Assembly (NCBI GenBank): GCA_964644605.1
Contig: CAZXWS010000011.1
Span: 1 to 11,243, forward strand
DNA length: 11,243 bases
Source of the DNA: CAZLAJ01 sp964644605
GTDB lineage: Bacteria > Patescibacteriota > Microgenomatia > UBA1406 > GWC2-37-13
Direction: 5' to 3'
Both the position numbers and the translations under genes were made by a program. Under the pieces are notes generated by a model that searched no databases, was not told where the DNA came from, and saw nothing but the letters and a program-made list of their open reading frames with translations. Shown in pieces: positions 1 through 7,105 of the stretch. Positions within the stretch are counted from its first letter, which is position 1, and each line of letters opens with the position of its first letter.

Positions 1-1028
1 ATCATTTCGTCAGGATCTTTACCTTCTGAGATGTTAATGACCTGGATATCAAACTCGTAATCCTCAGCCACTTCTACCCCACGTTTTGCGGCATCTATAC
101 CTGCCTCATCAGCATCTAACATTAATGTCAACCGAGAGGTATAACGTTTTAGCAAGGTGAGTTGTTCGCGAGTTAACGCAGAGCCTTTTATTGCGACAAA
201 ATTTTCATACCCATGCTGATAGGGAGATATCATATCAAATTCACCCTCAACTATATATACATTATTTGATTTTTTAATTGCATCTTTGGCCAAATCCAAC
301 CCATACAGTGTTTCTCGCTTACGATATAAGGGTGTCTCAGGCGTATTAATATACTTTGCTTCATGTGAGTCAGCAATTATAGCGCGTCCAGAAAAGCCTA
401 TTATCGTACCTCGATGATCCTTAATTGGAAACATAAGACGATTTCTAAATCTGTCATAATAGCTTCCTCTCGCACTCTTTATTACGAGTCCTACCTCAAC
501 TAACTCTTCTTCACTGTATCCTTTCTTTTTAAAATATTTTAAAAGCAAATCCCAAGTATCTGGTGCATATCCTAATTCGAATTTTTTAACTATATTGGGA
601 TGGATTTGGCGTTGTGTAACATATTCGTATGCTTTTTTCCCTGCTTTATTCTCAGTTAACAAGTACTTAAACATTTCTGTGGCTGTCCGATTTATTTTTA
701 GTAGACGTTCTTTCTTATTCCATACGTCATCCCGTACGGAAAGTGATTCTAAGTTCACTCCAGCCTTATATGCCAGTTCTTTAAGCGCTTCAAAAAATGT
801 AAGATTATCCCATTTCATCAAAAACTTAAAAATATCTCCACCGTCATGACACGCGCCAAAGCAGTGCCATAACTGTCTGTCTGGAGATACAATAAAGGAT
901 GGTGATTTTTCTTGATGAAAAGGACAGTTTGCCTTAAAGTTACGCCCTGCTTTTTTAAGAGAGATATAGCTGCCAATAAAATCTACTATATCAATTTTGT
1001 TTTTAACTTCATCAATCTGGCCATTCAT
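1..1028 (-). CDS. dnaG: DNA primase DnaG, N-terminal part (runs off window)
   Basis: DnaG synthesises the RNA primers for chromosome replication. Read on the minus strand from ATG at 1028, 342 codons are open to the window edge; the C-terminal helicase-binding part lies outside. The CHC2 zinc ribbon is at residues 35-60: CPFH (C35, H38), then HCFGACHDGGD (C56, C60). The two last cysteines are three residues apart, where the usual family pattern is two (CFGC). The catalytic core follows, with FRNRLMFPIKD and GFSGRAI near the middle, then the Toprim domain with EGEFD (E261) and LDADEAG (D305, D307), the metal-binding acidic residues. The start is supported by the fit of the N-terminus to the family and by an extended -10 box just upstream. 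It is divergent from the gene at 1123, with 94 nt between. Identification is firm; only the effect of the changed zinc spacing is open. Confidence 0.97.
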   Translation of the reverse strand, partial: MNGQIDEVKNKIDIVDFIGSYISLKKAGRNFKANCPFHQEKSPSFIVSPDRQLWHCFGACHDGGDIFKFLMKWDNLTFFEALKELAYKAGVNLESLSVRDDVWNKKERLLKINRTATEMFKYLLTENKAGKKAYEYVTQRQIHPNIVKKFELGYAPDTWDLLLKYFKKKGYSEEELVEVGLVIKSARGSYYDRFRNRLMFPIKDHRGTIIGFSGRAIIADSHEAKYINTPETPLYRKRETLYGLDLAKDAIKKSNNVYIVEGEFDMISPYQHGYENFVAIKGSALTREQLTLLKRYTSRLTLMLDADEAGIDAAKRGVEVAEDYEFDIQVINISEGKDPDEM

Positions 1029-1033
1029 ACCTT

Positions 1034-1042
1034 ATTGTATCA
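1034..1042 (-). promoter_or_regulatory. Extended -10 promoter element of dnaG
   Basis: On the minus strand the sequence TGATACAAT (TG-n-TACAAT) ends 5 nt before the dnaG ATG. Transcription normally begins about 6-8 nt after a -10 hexamer, so the transcript would start at or next to the start codon and be leaderless. No good -35 hexamer is seen at 17 bp, which the TG extension may offset. AAGG lies in the 5-nt gap but is too close to the ATG for a normal Shine-Dalgarno site. Confidence 0.55.
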
Positions 1043-1085
1043 AAATATAATTTGGAATAGCAGCGACAGAGTTTGCTAAATACCC

Positions 1086-1114
1086 TTGTAATTTTGCCTG
1101 GAATATACAATAAT
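1086..1114 (+). promoter_or_regulatory. Probable promoter of the PilM-like/LytR_C gene
   Basis: TTGTAA (1086-1091) and AATAAT (1109-1114) are 17 bp apart and match the -35/-10 consensus at most positions. The -10 box ends 8 nt before the ATG at 1123, so the message would have almost no leader. An alternative -10 is TACAAT at 1106-1111, with a poorer spacer. No Shine-Dalgarno site precedes the start. Confidence 0.5.
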
Positions 1115-1122
1115 GTTAGAAG

Positions 1123-2577
1123 ATGATTTACTTATCACTTGACAAAGACGGCCTCAAACTACTTTATCTCAAACGATCTTTTATGGGCCAATATGAAGTA
1201 AGCACGTTTGAAAAAAAACACAGTACTGATTTATTACAGGAAGGGAAAGTGCTTAATGTGGATGTTGTAGCATCAGCAATTAAGGAAGGAATTAATTCAG
1301 TAGTTGGAACAAACCAAAATGGAAAAGAAATTTATTTAGTACTTCCACAAAAAGCCTTTTCTTTTTTTCGAACCGAAGTCCCAGCTGATATTGCTCCAAC
1401 TGCACTTGCGTCATTTATAAAGGATAAAGCACGCGCTACATTAAATATTGATTTAGATAGTAGTCTTTATGACTCGTTTATAGAAGAAAACGGTGGACAA
1501 AAAAAGATCACATTTTATGCCATGGATCAAACAACATGGGCCAGCTACCAACAGGTTTTTAATTTACTGGAGTTGAAGGTCTTTACAGTACTTCCTGATA
1601 CACTCGCATACTTCAAATTATTTAAAAAAACTCTTCGCAAAGATAAAAAAGAAAATATTCTTTATGCACAATATGAAAAAGCTAGCGTAACTGGATACCT
1701 CTATGATTCTTATGGATTGGTTTCTCCAGATATATGGGTAGAAGAATTAACTGACAAAAAAACAGCAGAAGCTGTACTGAAATCAAAAACAGAAGAATAC
1801 GAAAAAGAAGATAAAAAAATAAACCGTCTTATTCTTTCTGGCGAAGAATCTGAAGCTGTCCGCCAGGATACATTTACTAAAGAAGTCGGAGTATGGACAA
1901 ATCCATTAAAAAGAATTATTCCAAACTTTTATGAAGAGTATACGAAAATGCTTGTCGTGAATAACAATAAAGCTTTTCCTATACTGACATTTGATGCAGA
2001 CTTCGGCGCATTTATATTTTCACAAGAAAATAAAAATTTCTCGTTCCTAAAAAATAGTGCAAAAGCAGCCAAGACTTCTCGTTCACTTCCAAAAGTTAGA
2101 TTACCGGTGAAAGAACTCTTGATTTTTGTTGCTTCCTTCGCCGTTTCTCTTTTAATTCTACTTGGACTTTCCAAGACGTCTTTCAAATCATTGCCTATTA
2201 ATCTCGCATTTAATTTCAGTAAACCTACCCCAACACCTTCTCCCCAACCTTCCCCAACCACTCCACCAGCAAGTCCTACTCCATCGCTGAAACGTGAGGA
2301 TATGAAAATTAAAGTATTGAATGGTTCCGGTACTGCCGGTAAAGCAACTGAAGTAAAAGATGTATTGAAAAAGAAAGGATATGGGGATATTCTCACAGGT
2401 AATGCTGACAACTTTGATTTCACCGCAACTGAAATACAAATTAAAGCATCGAAAAAAGATCTAGAGTCAATGCTGAAAGAAGACCTGAAAGATCATACCA
2501 CAAAAATTAAAGTTAGTACCCTTCCAGAGAAAGATCCCGCAGATGCTGTAATTACGTTTGGTACAGATTTCAAGTAA
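1123..2577 (+). CDS. Membrane protein with PilM/actin-like N-terminus and LytR_C C-terminus
   Basis: This 484-residue protein has four parts. Residues 1 to about 320 begin MIYLSLDKDGLKLLYLKR and resemble the PilM/GspL-type actin-like fold of type IV pilus and secretion assembly proteins; the match is by overall pattern (a beta start, a VLNVDVVASAI segment, an LPQKAFSFFRTEVP segment) and no clear ATPase motif is seen. A single transmembrane helix lies at about 330-351, and a Pro/Thr/Ser-rich linker at about 367-388. Residues 394 to about 470, starting MKIKVLNGSGTAGKA, match the LytR_C domain (LytR C-terminal, a presumed envelope domain). Topology is inferred as N-in, C-out, so it could link a cytoplasmic scaffold to the cell wall. 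The gene ends 36 nt before prfB, which has its own promoter. LytR_C is a good call; the PilM-like part is moderate. Function is unknown. Confidence 0.8.
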   Translation: MIYLSLDKDGLKLLYLKRSFMGQYEVSTFEKKHSTDLLQEGKVLNVDVVASAIKEGINSVVGTNQNGKEIYLVLPQKAFSFFRTEVPADIAPTALASFIKDKARATLNIDLDSSLYDSFIEENGGQKKITFYAMDQTTWASYQQVFNLLELKVFTVLPDTLAYFKLFKKTLRKDKKENILYAQYEKASVTGYLYDSYGLVSPDIWVEELTDKKTAEAVLKSKTEEYEKEDKKINRLILSGEESEAVRQDTFTKEVGVWTNPLKRIIPNFYEEYTKMLVVNNNKAFPILTFDADFGAFIFSQENKNFSFLKNSAKAAKTSRSLPKVRLPVKELLIFVASFAVSLLILLGLSKTSFKSLPINLAFNFSKPTPTPSPQPSPTTPPASPTPSLKREDMKIKVLNGSGTAGKATEVKDVLKKKGYGDILTGNADNFDFTATEIQIKASKKDLESMLKEDLKDHTTKIKVSTLPEKDPADAVITFGTDFK

Positions 2578-2596
2578 ACCTCATTATTTCTCCTGA

Positions 2597-2605
2597 TGAT
2601 ATAAT
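2597..2605 (+). promoter_or_regulatory. Extended -10 promoter element of prfB
   Basis: TGATATAAT is a perfect extended -10 (TG-n-TATAAT). It ends 8 nt before the prfB ATG at 2614. The intervening AAAGGAGT looks like a Shine-Dalgarno site, but AGGAG ends one base before the ATG, too close to serve it normally, and transcription would start inside or after it. The message is therefore predicted to be leaderless or nearly so. Confidence 0.6.
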
Positions 2606-2613
2606 AAAGGAGT

Positions 2614-3627
2614 ATGGAAGATAAAAAAGAAGAACTGCAAAAAAAACTCGATAGCATTTTACTGCATGCAAATATCCCTGCAAAAAAAGCCGAACTAAGC
2701 TCTTTGGAGAGTCTCACTTATGATGGTTCATTTTGGCAGGATGCTCAACATGCTGGCGATGTTATGAAAAAAATAACCTCATTAAAAAAAGAAATAGACG
2801 ATCTCGAAATGTTACAGTTACTACTGGCTGAGGAAGAATTAGTTGAAGCCGAAAAAATGATTAATCAATACGAAGTGCTTTTATTTTTATCTGGCGAACA
2901 TGATAAAGGCGATGCAATTTTTTCCATCCATGCAGGTCAAGGTGGAACTGAAGCCATGGACTGGGCTTCAATGTTATACCGTATGTATACTCGCTACTTT
3001 GAACGGAAAGGCTGGAAATTCGAAGAAGTCGATCGCGTGGCTGGAGACGAAGCAGGTATAAAAAGTACAACAATTAATGTGCATGGAGATTTTGCCTACG
3101 GATATTTAAAAGCTGAAGCAGGCGTTCACAGACTTGTGCGCCAATCACCGTTTAATGCAGATAAGCTGCGTCAAACTTCTTTCGCACTTGTTGAAGTATT
3201 GCCGGTAATTGAAAATAATGAAATTGATGTAAAAGAAGAAGATATTGATTGGGACTTCTTTCGAAGTGGCGGCCATGGAGGACAAAATGTCAATAAAGTA
3301 TCAACAGCAGTACGACTTACCCATAAACCAACAGGCATCGTAGTAGCCGCCCAAACAGAACGATCTCAACTGCAAAATCGGGAAAACGCCCTGAAATTAC
3401 TGCGCGCTCAGTTGTGGCAGATAGAACAAGAGAGAACTATGAATGCAATTGATGCATATAAGAAGGACAAGATGGCTTCATGGGGACAACAGATTCGTTC
3501 CTATGTGCTGCATCCTTATAGACTTATCAAAGACGTTCGCACTGATTATGAAGATAGTAATACGGATAAAATACTCGATGGTGATCTTGATGCGTTTATA
3601 GAAGCCTACCTTAAACGCTCACTATAA
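2614..3627 (+). CDS. prfB: Peptide chain release factor 2 (RF2)
   Basis: RF2 recognises UGA and UAA stop codons in the ribosomal A site and triggers release of the peptide. The 337-residue protein has an N-terminal helical domain (residues 1 to about 95). The codon-recognition motif SPF is at 178-180, in GVHRLVRQSPF; SPF is diagnostic of RF2, while RF1 carries a P-x-T type tripeptide. The peptidyl-release motif GGQ is at 222-224, in RSGGHGGQNVNK. Many bacterial prfB genes hold an in-frame UGA near codon 25 that is passed by +1 frameshifting. None is present here, so that autoregulation is absent. The length is slightly below the usual 360-370 residues, mostly at the N-terminus. An RF2 fits a genome that uses UGA as stop, as the end of ftsE shows. 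Confidence 0.97.
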   Translation: MEDKKEELQKKLDSILLHANIPAKKAELSSLESLTYDGSFWQDAQHAGDVMKKITSLKKEIDDLEMLQLLLAEEELVEAEKMINQYEVLLFLSGEHDKGDAIFSIHAGQGGTEAMDWASMLYRMYTRYFERKGWKFEEVDRVAGDEAGIKSTTINVHGDFAYGYLKAEAGVHRLVRQSPFNADKLRQTSFALVEVLPVIENNEIDVKEEDIDWDFFRSGGHGGQNVNKVSTAVRLTHKPTGIVVAAQTERSQLQNRENALKLLRAQLWQIEQERTMNAIDAYKKDKMASWGQQIRSYVLHPYRLIKDVRTDYEDSNTDKILDGDLDAFIEAYLKRSL

Positions 3628-3671
3628 ATTTCAACCTCAATTTAGAATTAAAATTAACACTCTACATTCAA

Positions 3672-3780
3672 AAATCCAAATTACAAAATCTAAATTTCAA
3701 ATCAATAACAAAATCAAAAATCCAAATAAAAATTTGGACTTTAGATTTGATTTGACATTTGAACTTTGAAATTTGGATTT
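3672..3780. repeat. Long imperfect inverted repeat in the prfB downstream gap
   Basis: The left arm (3672-3727) and right arm (3732-3780) are imperfect reverse complements; both contain variants of AAATCCAAATT, CAAATC and TCCAAAT. The apex is a perfect 7-bp stem TCCAAAT/ATTTGGA around an AAAA loop (3721-3738). Composition is very AT-rich and almost free of ORFs. It could fold as a long hairpin in RNA or be a degenerate intergenic repeat. There is no GC-rich stem followed by a U-run, so a classical terminator is not supported, though the element does sit after prfB and before a new promoter. Confidence 0.65.
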
Positions 3781-3781
3781 A

Positions 3782-3807
3782 CATTCGTAATTCGTCATTC
3801 GTAATTC
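3782..3807. repeat. Short tandem repeat of a 14-bp unit
   Basis: CATTCGTAATTC occurs at 3782-3793 and again at 3796-3807, separated by GT, giving nearly two copies of a 14-bp unit. It directly follows the inverted repeat and precedes the promoter at 3836. Function is unknown; it may be part of the same repetitive intergenic element. Confidence 0.7.
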
Positions 3808-3835
3808 CTAACTCATAACTTTTATTTAGTCTCAC

Positions 3836-3864
3836 TTGTTTTTTTAAGCGATTCTTGCTATTCT
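3836..3864 (+). promoter_or_regulatory. Promoter of the small membrane protein / ftsEX unit
   Basis: TTGTTT (3836-3841) and TATTCT (3859-3864) are separated by 17 bp, and TG at 3856-3857 makes an extended -10. The -10 ends 8 nt before the ATG at 3873. This is the best-formed promoter in the window. It predicts a transcript starting within about two bases of the start codon, probably continuing into ftsE and ftsX. Confidence 0.6.
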
Positions 3865-3872
3865 CTTTGTAT

Positions 3873-4319
3873 ATGGATAATCAAATTATTCACAATTTAG
3901 ATGGAGACTCTTCAACTGGATTTTCTACTCCAATAGTTGCTGTATTCATTTTAGTAAGTATTGTTATCGGCTCGCTAGTAGGTTTCGGCGCAGCACAATT
4001 GAAAGGCACAGGCAACACTGCTATTAAATCCCCCACCGCCCAAAATACCGACAATGCACCAGTCGCGAAACAGGCTGGTATCAAAGATAAAAGTACCTTC
4101 AAAGATAGTGCTGAAGGTTTACTGAAAGAAGGAGGATTTGAAGATGAAGGAAGTTTTCATTTAGAAAGGCCCGGTGGAGAATCACAAAATGTATATCTTA
4201 CATCCACAGCAGTTGACCTCTCAACATACGTCGGGAAAAAAATAAAAGTTTGGGGACAGACATACAAAGGTCAGAAAGCTGCTTGGCTTATGGATGTAGG
4301 ACTGGTAGAGACGGAATAA
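3873..4319 (+). CDS. Small single-pass membrane protein of unknown function
   Basis: The 148-residue product starts MDNQIIHNLDG. An in-frame TTG at 3855 would add six residues, but it lies inside the extended -10 box, so ATG at 3873 is preferred. A transmembrane segment is at about 20-46 (from TPIVAVFILVSIVIG), preceded by a short polar tail, so the bulk is probably extracytoplasmic. After a polar, disordered-looking stretch (about 50-75), residues 80-148 form a compact region. Its end, with STYVGKKIKVWGQTYKGQKAAWLMDVG, has the alternating strand pattern of a small beta-barrel such as an OB fold; this is only a pattern impression. It lies 20 nt before ftsE and may share its transcript, so a role alongside FtsEX is possible. 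No family is recognised with certainty. Confidence 0.8.
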   Translation: MDNQIIHNLDGDSSTGFSTPIVAVFILVSIVIGSLVGFGAAQLKGTGNTAIKSPTAQNTDNAPVAKQAGIKDKSTFKDSAEGLLKEGGFEDEGSFHLERPGGESQNVYLTSTAVDLSTYVGKKIKVWGQTYKGQKAAWLMDVGLVETE

Positions 4320-4339
4320 TTATTAAATGCACACTTCGG

Positions 4340-5017
4340 ATGATAAAATTTGAAAATGTTACAAAAAAATTCCCACTAGGAAATGTTGCCCTTGATAATG
4401 TATCGTTTGAAATTGAAGATAATGAATTTATTTTTCTTGTAGGTCCATCAGGTGCAGGAAAAACAACTATTCTTAAACTTCTGACAAAAGAGTATATACC
4501 AACTTCAGGGTCCATAATTATTGATGACATTAATATTGCTTCCAAAAAATTCAAATCAGTCGAAAAATTACGAAGGAAAATAGGTATTGTATTTCAAGAT
4601 TTTAAAATTTTACCGGACAAAAATATATTTGAAAATATTGCATTGAGCTTAAAAATCAGTGGTATGAGCAGCAAAGTAATCCGAACAAAAGTAGAGGAAG
4701 TTTTGGATCTTGTAAATATACCGCATAAGTTACAGGTATTCCCATCACAACTCTCAGCGGGAGAACTGCAGCGAGTTGCCATAGCGAGAGCAATTATTGG
4801 TGACCGTGATATTATTTTGGCAGACGAACCGACTGGTAATTTAGATCCAAAAACAGCATGGGAGATTATGAAAATTTTCAGCAAATTAGAAGGTAAAAAA
4901 ACTATACTTATTGCTACTCACAATACTGATATCGTTAATAGTTTGAAAAAACGAGTGCTCGTAATGCGTGAGGGTAAACTAGAAAAAGACATTCGAAAAG
5001 GAGGATATGAATTATGA
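4340..5017 (+). CDS. ftsE: Cell-division ABC transporter ATP-binding protein FtsE
   Basis: FtsE is the cytoplasmic ATPase of the FtsEX complex, which uses ATP hydrolysis to switch on peptidoglycan hydrolases at the division site. The 225-residue protein has Walker A GPSGAGKTT (35-43), the Q-loop Q86, the ABC signature LSAGE (138-142; usually LSGGE), Walker B DIILADEP (157-164, catalytic E163), the D-loop NLD (167-169) and the switch His H194 in ATHN. The open frame extends upstream to 4250, overlapping the previous gene, but MIKFENVTKKF at 4340 matches the family N-terminus, so that start is chosen. It is 20 nt after the small membrane protein gene, with no clear Shine-Dalgarno site. Its TGA stop overlaps the ftsX ATG (ATGA). 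The pairing with ftsX makes this identification firm. Confidence 0.95.
   Translation: MIKFENVTKKFPLGNVALDNVSFEIEDNEFIFLVGPSGAGKTTILKLLTKEYIPTSGSIIIDDINIASKKFKSVEKLRRKIGIVFQDFKILPDKNIFENIALSLKISGMSSKVIRTKVEEVLDLVNIPHKLQVFPSQLSAGELQRVAIARAIIGDRDIILADEPTGNLDPKTAWEIMKIFSKLEGKKTILIATHNTDIVNSLKKRVLVMREGKLEKDIRKGGYEL
4998..5004 (+). promoter_or_regulatory. Strong Shine-Dalgarno site of ftsX
   Basis: AAGGAGG inside the 3' end of ftsE lies 9 nt before the ftsX ATG. It is the only near-perfect, well-spaced Shine-Dalgarno site seen in the window. It serves an operon-internal gene, in contrast to the promoter-proximal genes, which lack one. Confidence 0.85.
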
Positions 5018-5907
5018 GTGAAGTACTAACATCAATTCGTCGAACTCCATATCAATCCATGGCTGCGTTATTGGTGCTATTTTTCACATTATTTCTATCT
5101 CTCGCTCTCTTTGTATCACTCGTCTTTTTATACGGCTTACTTGGATATGTAGAAACACGCCCGCAAGTAACCGCTTATTTTCAACCTAAAACTCCTGAGG
5201 CCGACATTATTAAAATACGAGAAGAGTTGGTAAATTCCGGGAAAGTACTTGACGCAAAATACGTATCAAAGTCTGAAGCATTTACTATATATAAACAAAT
5301 GAATAAAGACAATCCTCTTCTTTTAGAAATGGTTTCATCAGATATACTTCCCCCATCACTAGAGATCTACGCAAAAAAGCCAGCATACTTACCTGAAATT
5401 GCATCATATTTGAGAAAACAAACCGGTATTGATGAAGTAAATTTCCAAAAAGATATTGTTGATAGATTACTCACACTTACTGATATTCTTCGCAAAACGA
5501 CAATAGTATTCTTTAGCTTTTTAATTTTAATGTCGATTATAGTGCTCACTACAACGTTTTCGTTTAAGATCGCAATTAAACGTGATGAAATTGAGTTGTT
5601 GCGTCTTTTGGGAGCGAGTAGTTTCTATATTAAACGACCTTTCCTGGCAGAGGCACTTTTATTCGGTTTTAGCGTTGTAATAAGCGCATATATTATTGTT
5701 ATTGGAACCTTATTGTACATCAGTCCTTTCCTACGTTCGTATCTGCGCGGTGTTCCTGAACTCCATGTAAGTTTCAGCCTCTATCAAACTACTGTATGGA
5801 CGCTTAATCAAAATTTTTTGCTCATAACGTTTACCGTTGCGTGTGTTTTTGGTATGGGAATCGCATTTATCGCCAGCTTTCTTGCCACAGAAAAGTACAT
5901 TAAATAA
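5014..5907 (+). CDS. ftsX: Cell-division protein FtsX (permease-like subunit)
   Basis: FtsX is the membrane partner of FtsE; its large outer loop contacts and activates a coiled-coil peptidoglycan hydrolase or adaptor. The 297-residue protein has the family topology: a short cytoplasmic N-terminus (SEVLTSIRRTPYQ), TM1 about 17-44, an extracytoplasmic domain about 45-160, TM2 about 163-186, a cytoplasmic loop with KRDEIELLRLLGAS (typical of FtsX/MacB-type permeases), TM3 about 214-236 and TM4 about 267-290. Its ATG overlaps the ftsE stop by 4 nt, implying translational coupling, helped by the AAGGAGG site. It is followed after 50 nt by the coiled-coil M23 peptidase gene, the expected partner. 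Confidence 0.95.
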   Translation: MSEVLTSIRRTPYQSMAALLVLFFTLFLSLALFVSLVFLYGLLGYVETRPQVTAYFQPKTPEADIIKIREELVNSGKVLDAKYVSKSEAFTIYKQMNKDNPLLLEMVSSDILPPSLEIYAKKPAYLPEIASYLRKQTGIDEVNFQKDIVDRLLTLTDILRKTTIVFFSFLILMSIIVLTTTFSFKIAIKRDEIELLRLLGASSFYIKRPFLAEALLFGFSVVISAYIIVIGTLLYISPFLRSYLRGVPELHVSFSLYQTTVWTLNQNFLLITFTVACVFGMGIAFIASFLATEKYIK

Positions 5908-5945
5908 CGTAACTTTTCCTCTTCCATTTTCTTATAGTTTATGGC

Positions 5946-5951
5946 TATACT
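5946..5951 (+). promoter_or_regulatory. -10 box upstream of the coiled-coil M23 peptidase
   Basis: TATACT lies 6 nt before the ATG at 5958, in the 50-nt gap after ftsX. No convincing -35 is seen; TTCCAT at 5922-5927 is a weak candidate with an 18-bp spacer. If active, it would give a leaderless transcript for the peptidase in addition to readthrough from ftsX. Confidence 0.45.
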
Positions 5952-5957
5952 AATAGT

Positions 5958-7105
5958 ATGAAAAAGAGAGTACTCATCATTTTTTTGTTTGTTGCATAAT
6001 CCTCTCTTCTATAGGTTTTATATACGCAGCAGACACTGACCAAACTAAATCCGATCTTCAAAATAAAATTCAACAATACGAACAGAAACTCTCAGACCTG
6101 CGTGATCAAAAAAAAACACTCTCTTCTCAAATTGAGTACATGGATACACAAATAAACCTCACAGAGCTTCGCATGCAGGATACTGAAAAAAAAGTTGTAT
6201 TAACCCAGAAAGAAATAGAGCTTCTTGGTACAAAAATCGAAGGGTTAGATACATCACTTGATTATCTTTCAAAGCTATTACTAAAACGGGTAGTCAATAG
6301 TTATAAAAAACGTTCATACTCTATTTTTGCTATTTTATTTGATGCGGCAAATGCCGAAGAGATGGTGAATGATATAAAGTACGCCAAATCCTCACAAGAA
6401 AACAATCAAAAACTACTTGTACAGGTACAAACTACAAAAACTAATTTTGAAGAGCAAAAAAAACTGAGAGAACAAAAAAAGATTGAACTAGCCGATCTAG
6501 AAAAAAAATTAGAAGATCAAAAGGCAGACTTAAACAATCAAAAATCACAGAAACAACTGTTATTAAATGATACGCAGAGTGATGAACGGAGATACCAACA
6601 ATTATTACAGCAAGCACTCGGCGAATTTAATGCAGTACAAGCGGCACTGGTTACAGGAAATAAAGTAGGGCCAGTCAAAAAAGGTGATCCGATTGCTCTT
6701 GTTGGAAATTCAGGGGCTCCATACTGTTCAACAGGAGAACATCTTCACTTTGAGGTGCGGGTAAATAACAACTGGGTAAACCCTGAAGGCTATTTAAGTT
6801 CACACGGTATTACTGATCATCAAACTGGACAAACATCTATGGGAAGCGGCAGTTGGGATTGGCCACTTCAAGATCCTATCATTGTTGAACAGCATTTTGG
6901 CCACACGCCGTGGTCATGGCGTTATACATACAGCGGCGGGATTCATACAGGAATTGATATGTGGAGTTCGGGGAGTGAAGTTATTCGAGCTCCTGCCGAC
7001 GGCACATTATTTTCATCGAAAGAGAACTGCAGTGGAGCTACAATCAATATTAAGTATATTGACCACGGTAATGGTTTGGTTACTTTTTATCTTCATGTCC
7101 AGTAA
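5958..7105 (+). CDS. EnvC/PcsB-like coiled-coil M23 peptidase, frameshifted, with permuted M23 domain
   Basis: This is a secreted coiled-coil protein with a peptidase M23 (LytM) domain, the type activated by FtsEX to cut peptidoglycan. From ATG 5958 the frame reads MKKRVLIIFLFVA and then stops. The body (ATG 6140 to stop 7103-7105, 321 residues) is in the -1 frame, open back through ILSSIGFIYAADTDQTK. One extra T in the T7 run at 5980-5986 joins them into a 382-residue protein with a good signal peptide cut near YAA|DTD. A coiled coil fills about residues 32-235 of the joined protein. The M23 halves are in reversed order: the usual C-terminal half comes first (VKKGDPIALVGNSG, then HLHFEVR, with the zinc HxH), followed by a linker of about 25 residues and the usual N-terminal half (HTGID zinc H and D, APADGT, YIDHGNG, YLHV). 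All motifs are kept. The frameshift may be a sequence error, slippage, or a true mutation; translation from 6140 alone would lack a signal peptide. Confidence 0.85.

Noticed and set aside
595..849. 84-codon plus-strand open frame
   Set aside because: It is antisense to clearly coding dnaG sequence and has no domain match or promoter.
1929..2423. 164-codon open frame on the minus strand
   Set aside because: It lies fully inside the PilM-like/LytR_C gene, and its sequence is the antisense of the Pro/Thr-rich linker and flanks. It has no start signal or recognisable domain.
2606..2613. AAAGGAGT as the prfB Shine-Dalgarno site
   Set aside because: AGGAG ends one base before the ATG, far closer than the usual 5-9 nt, and the -10 box directly before it would place the transcript start within or after it.
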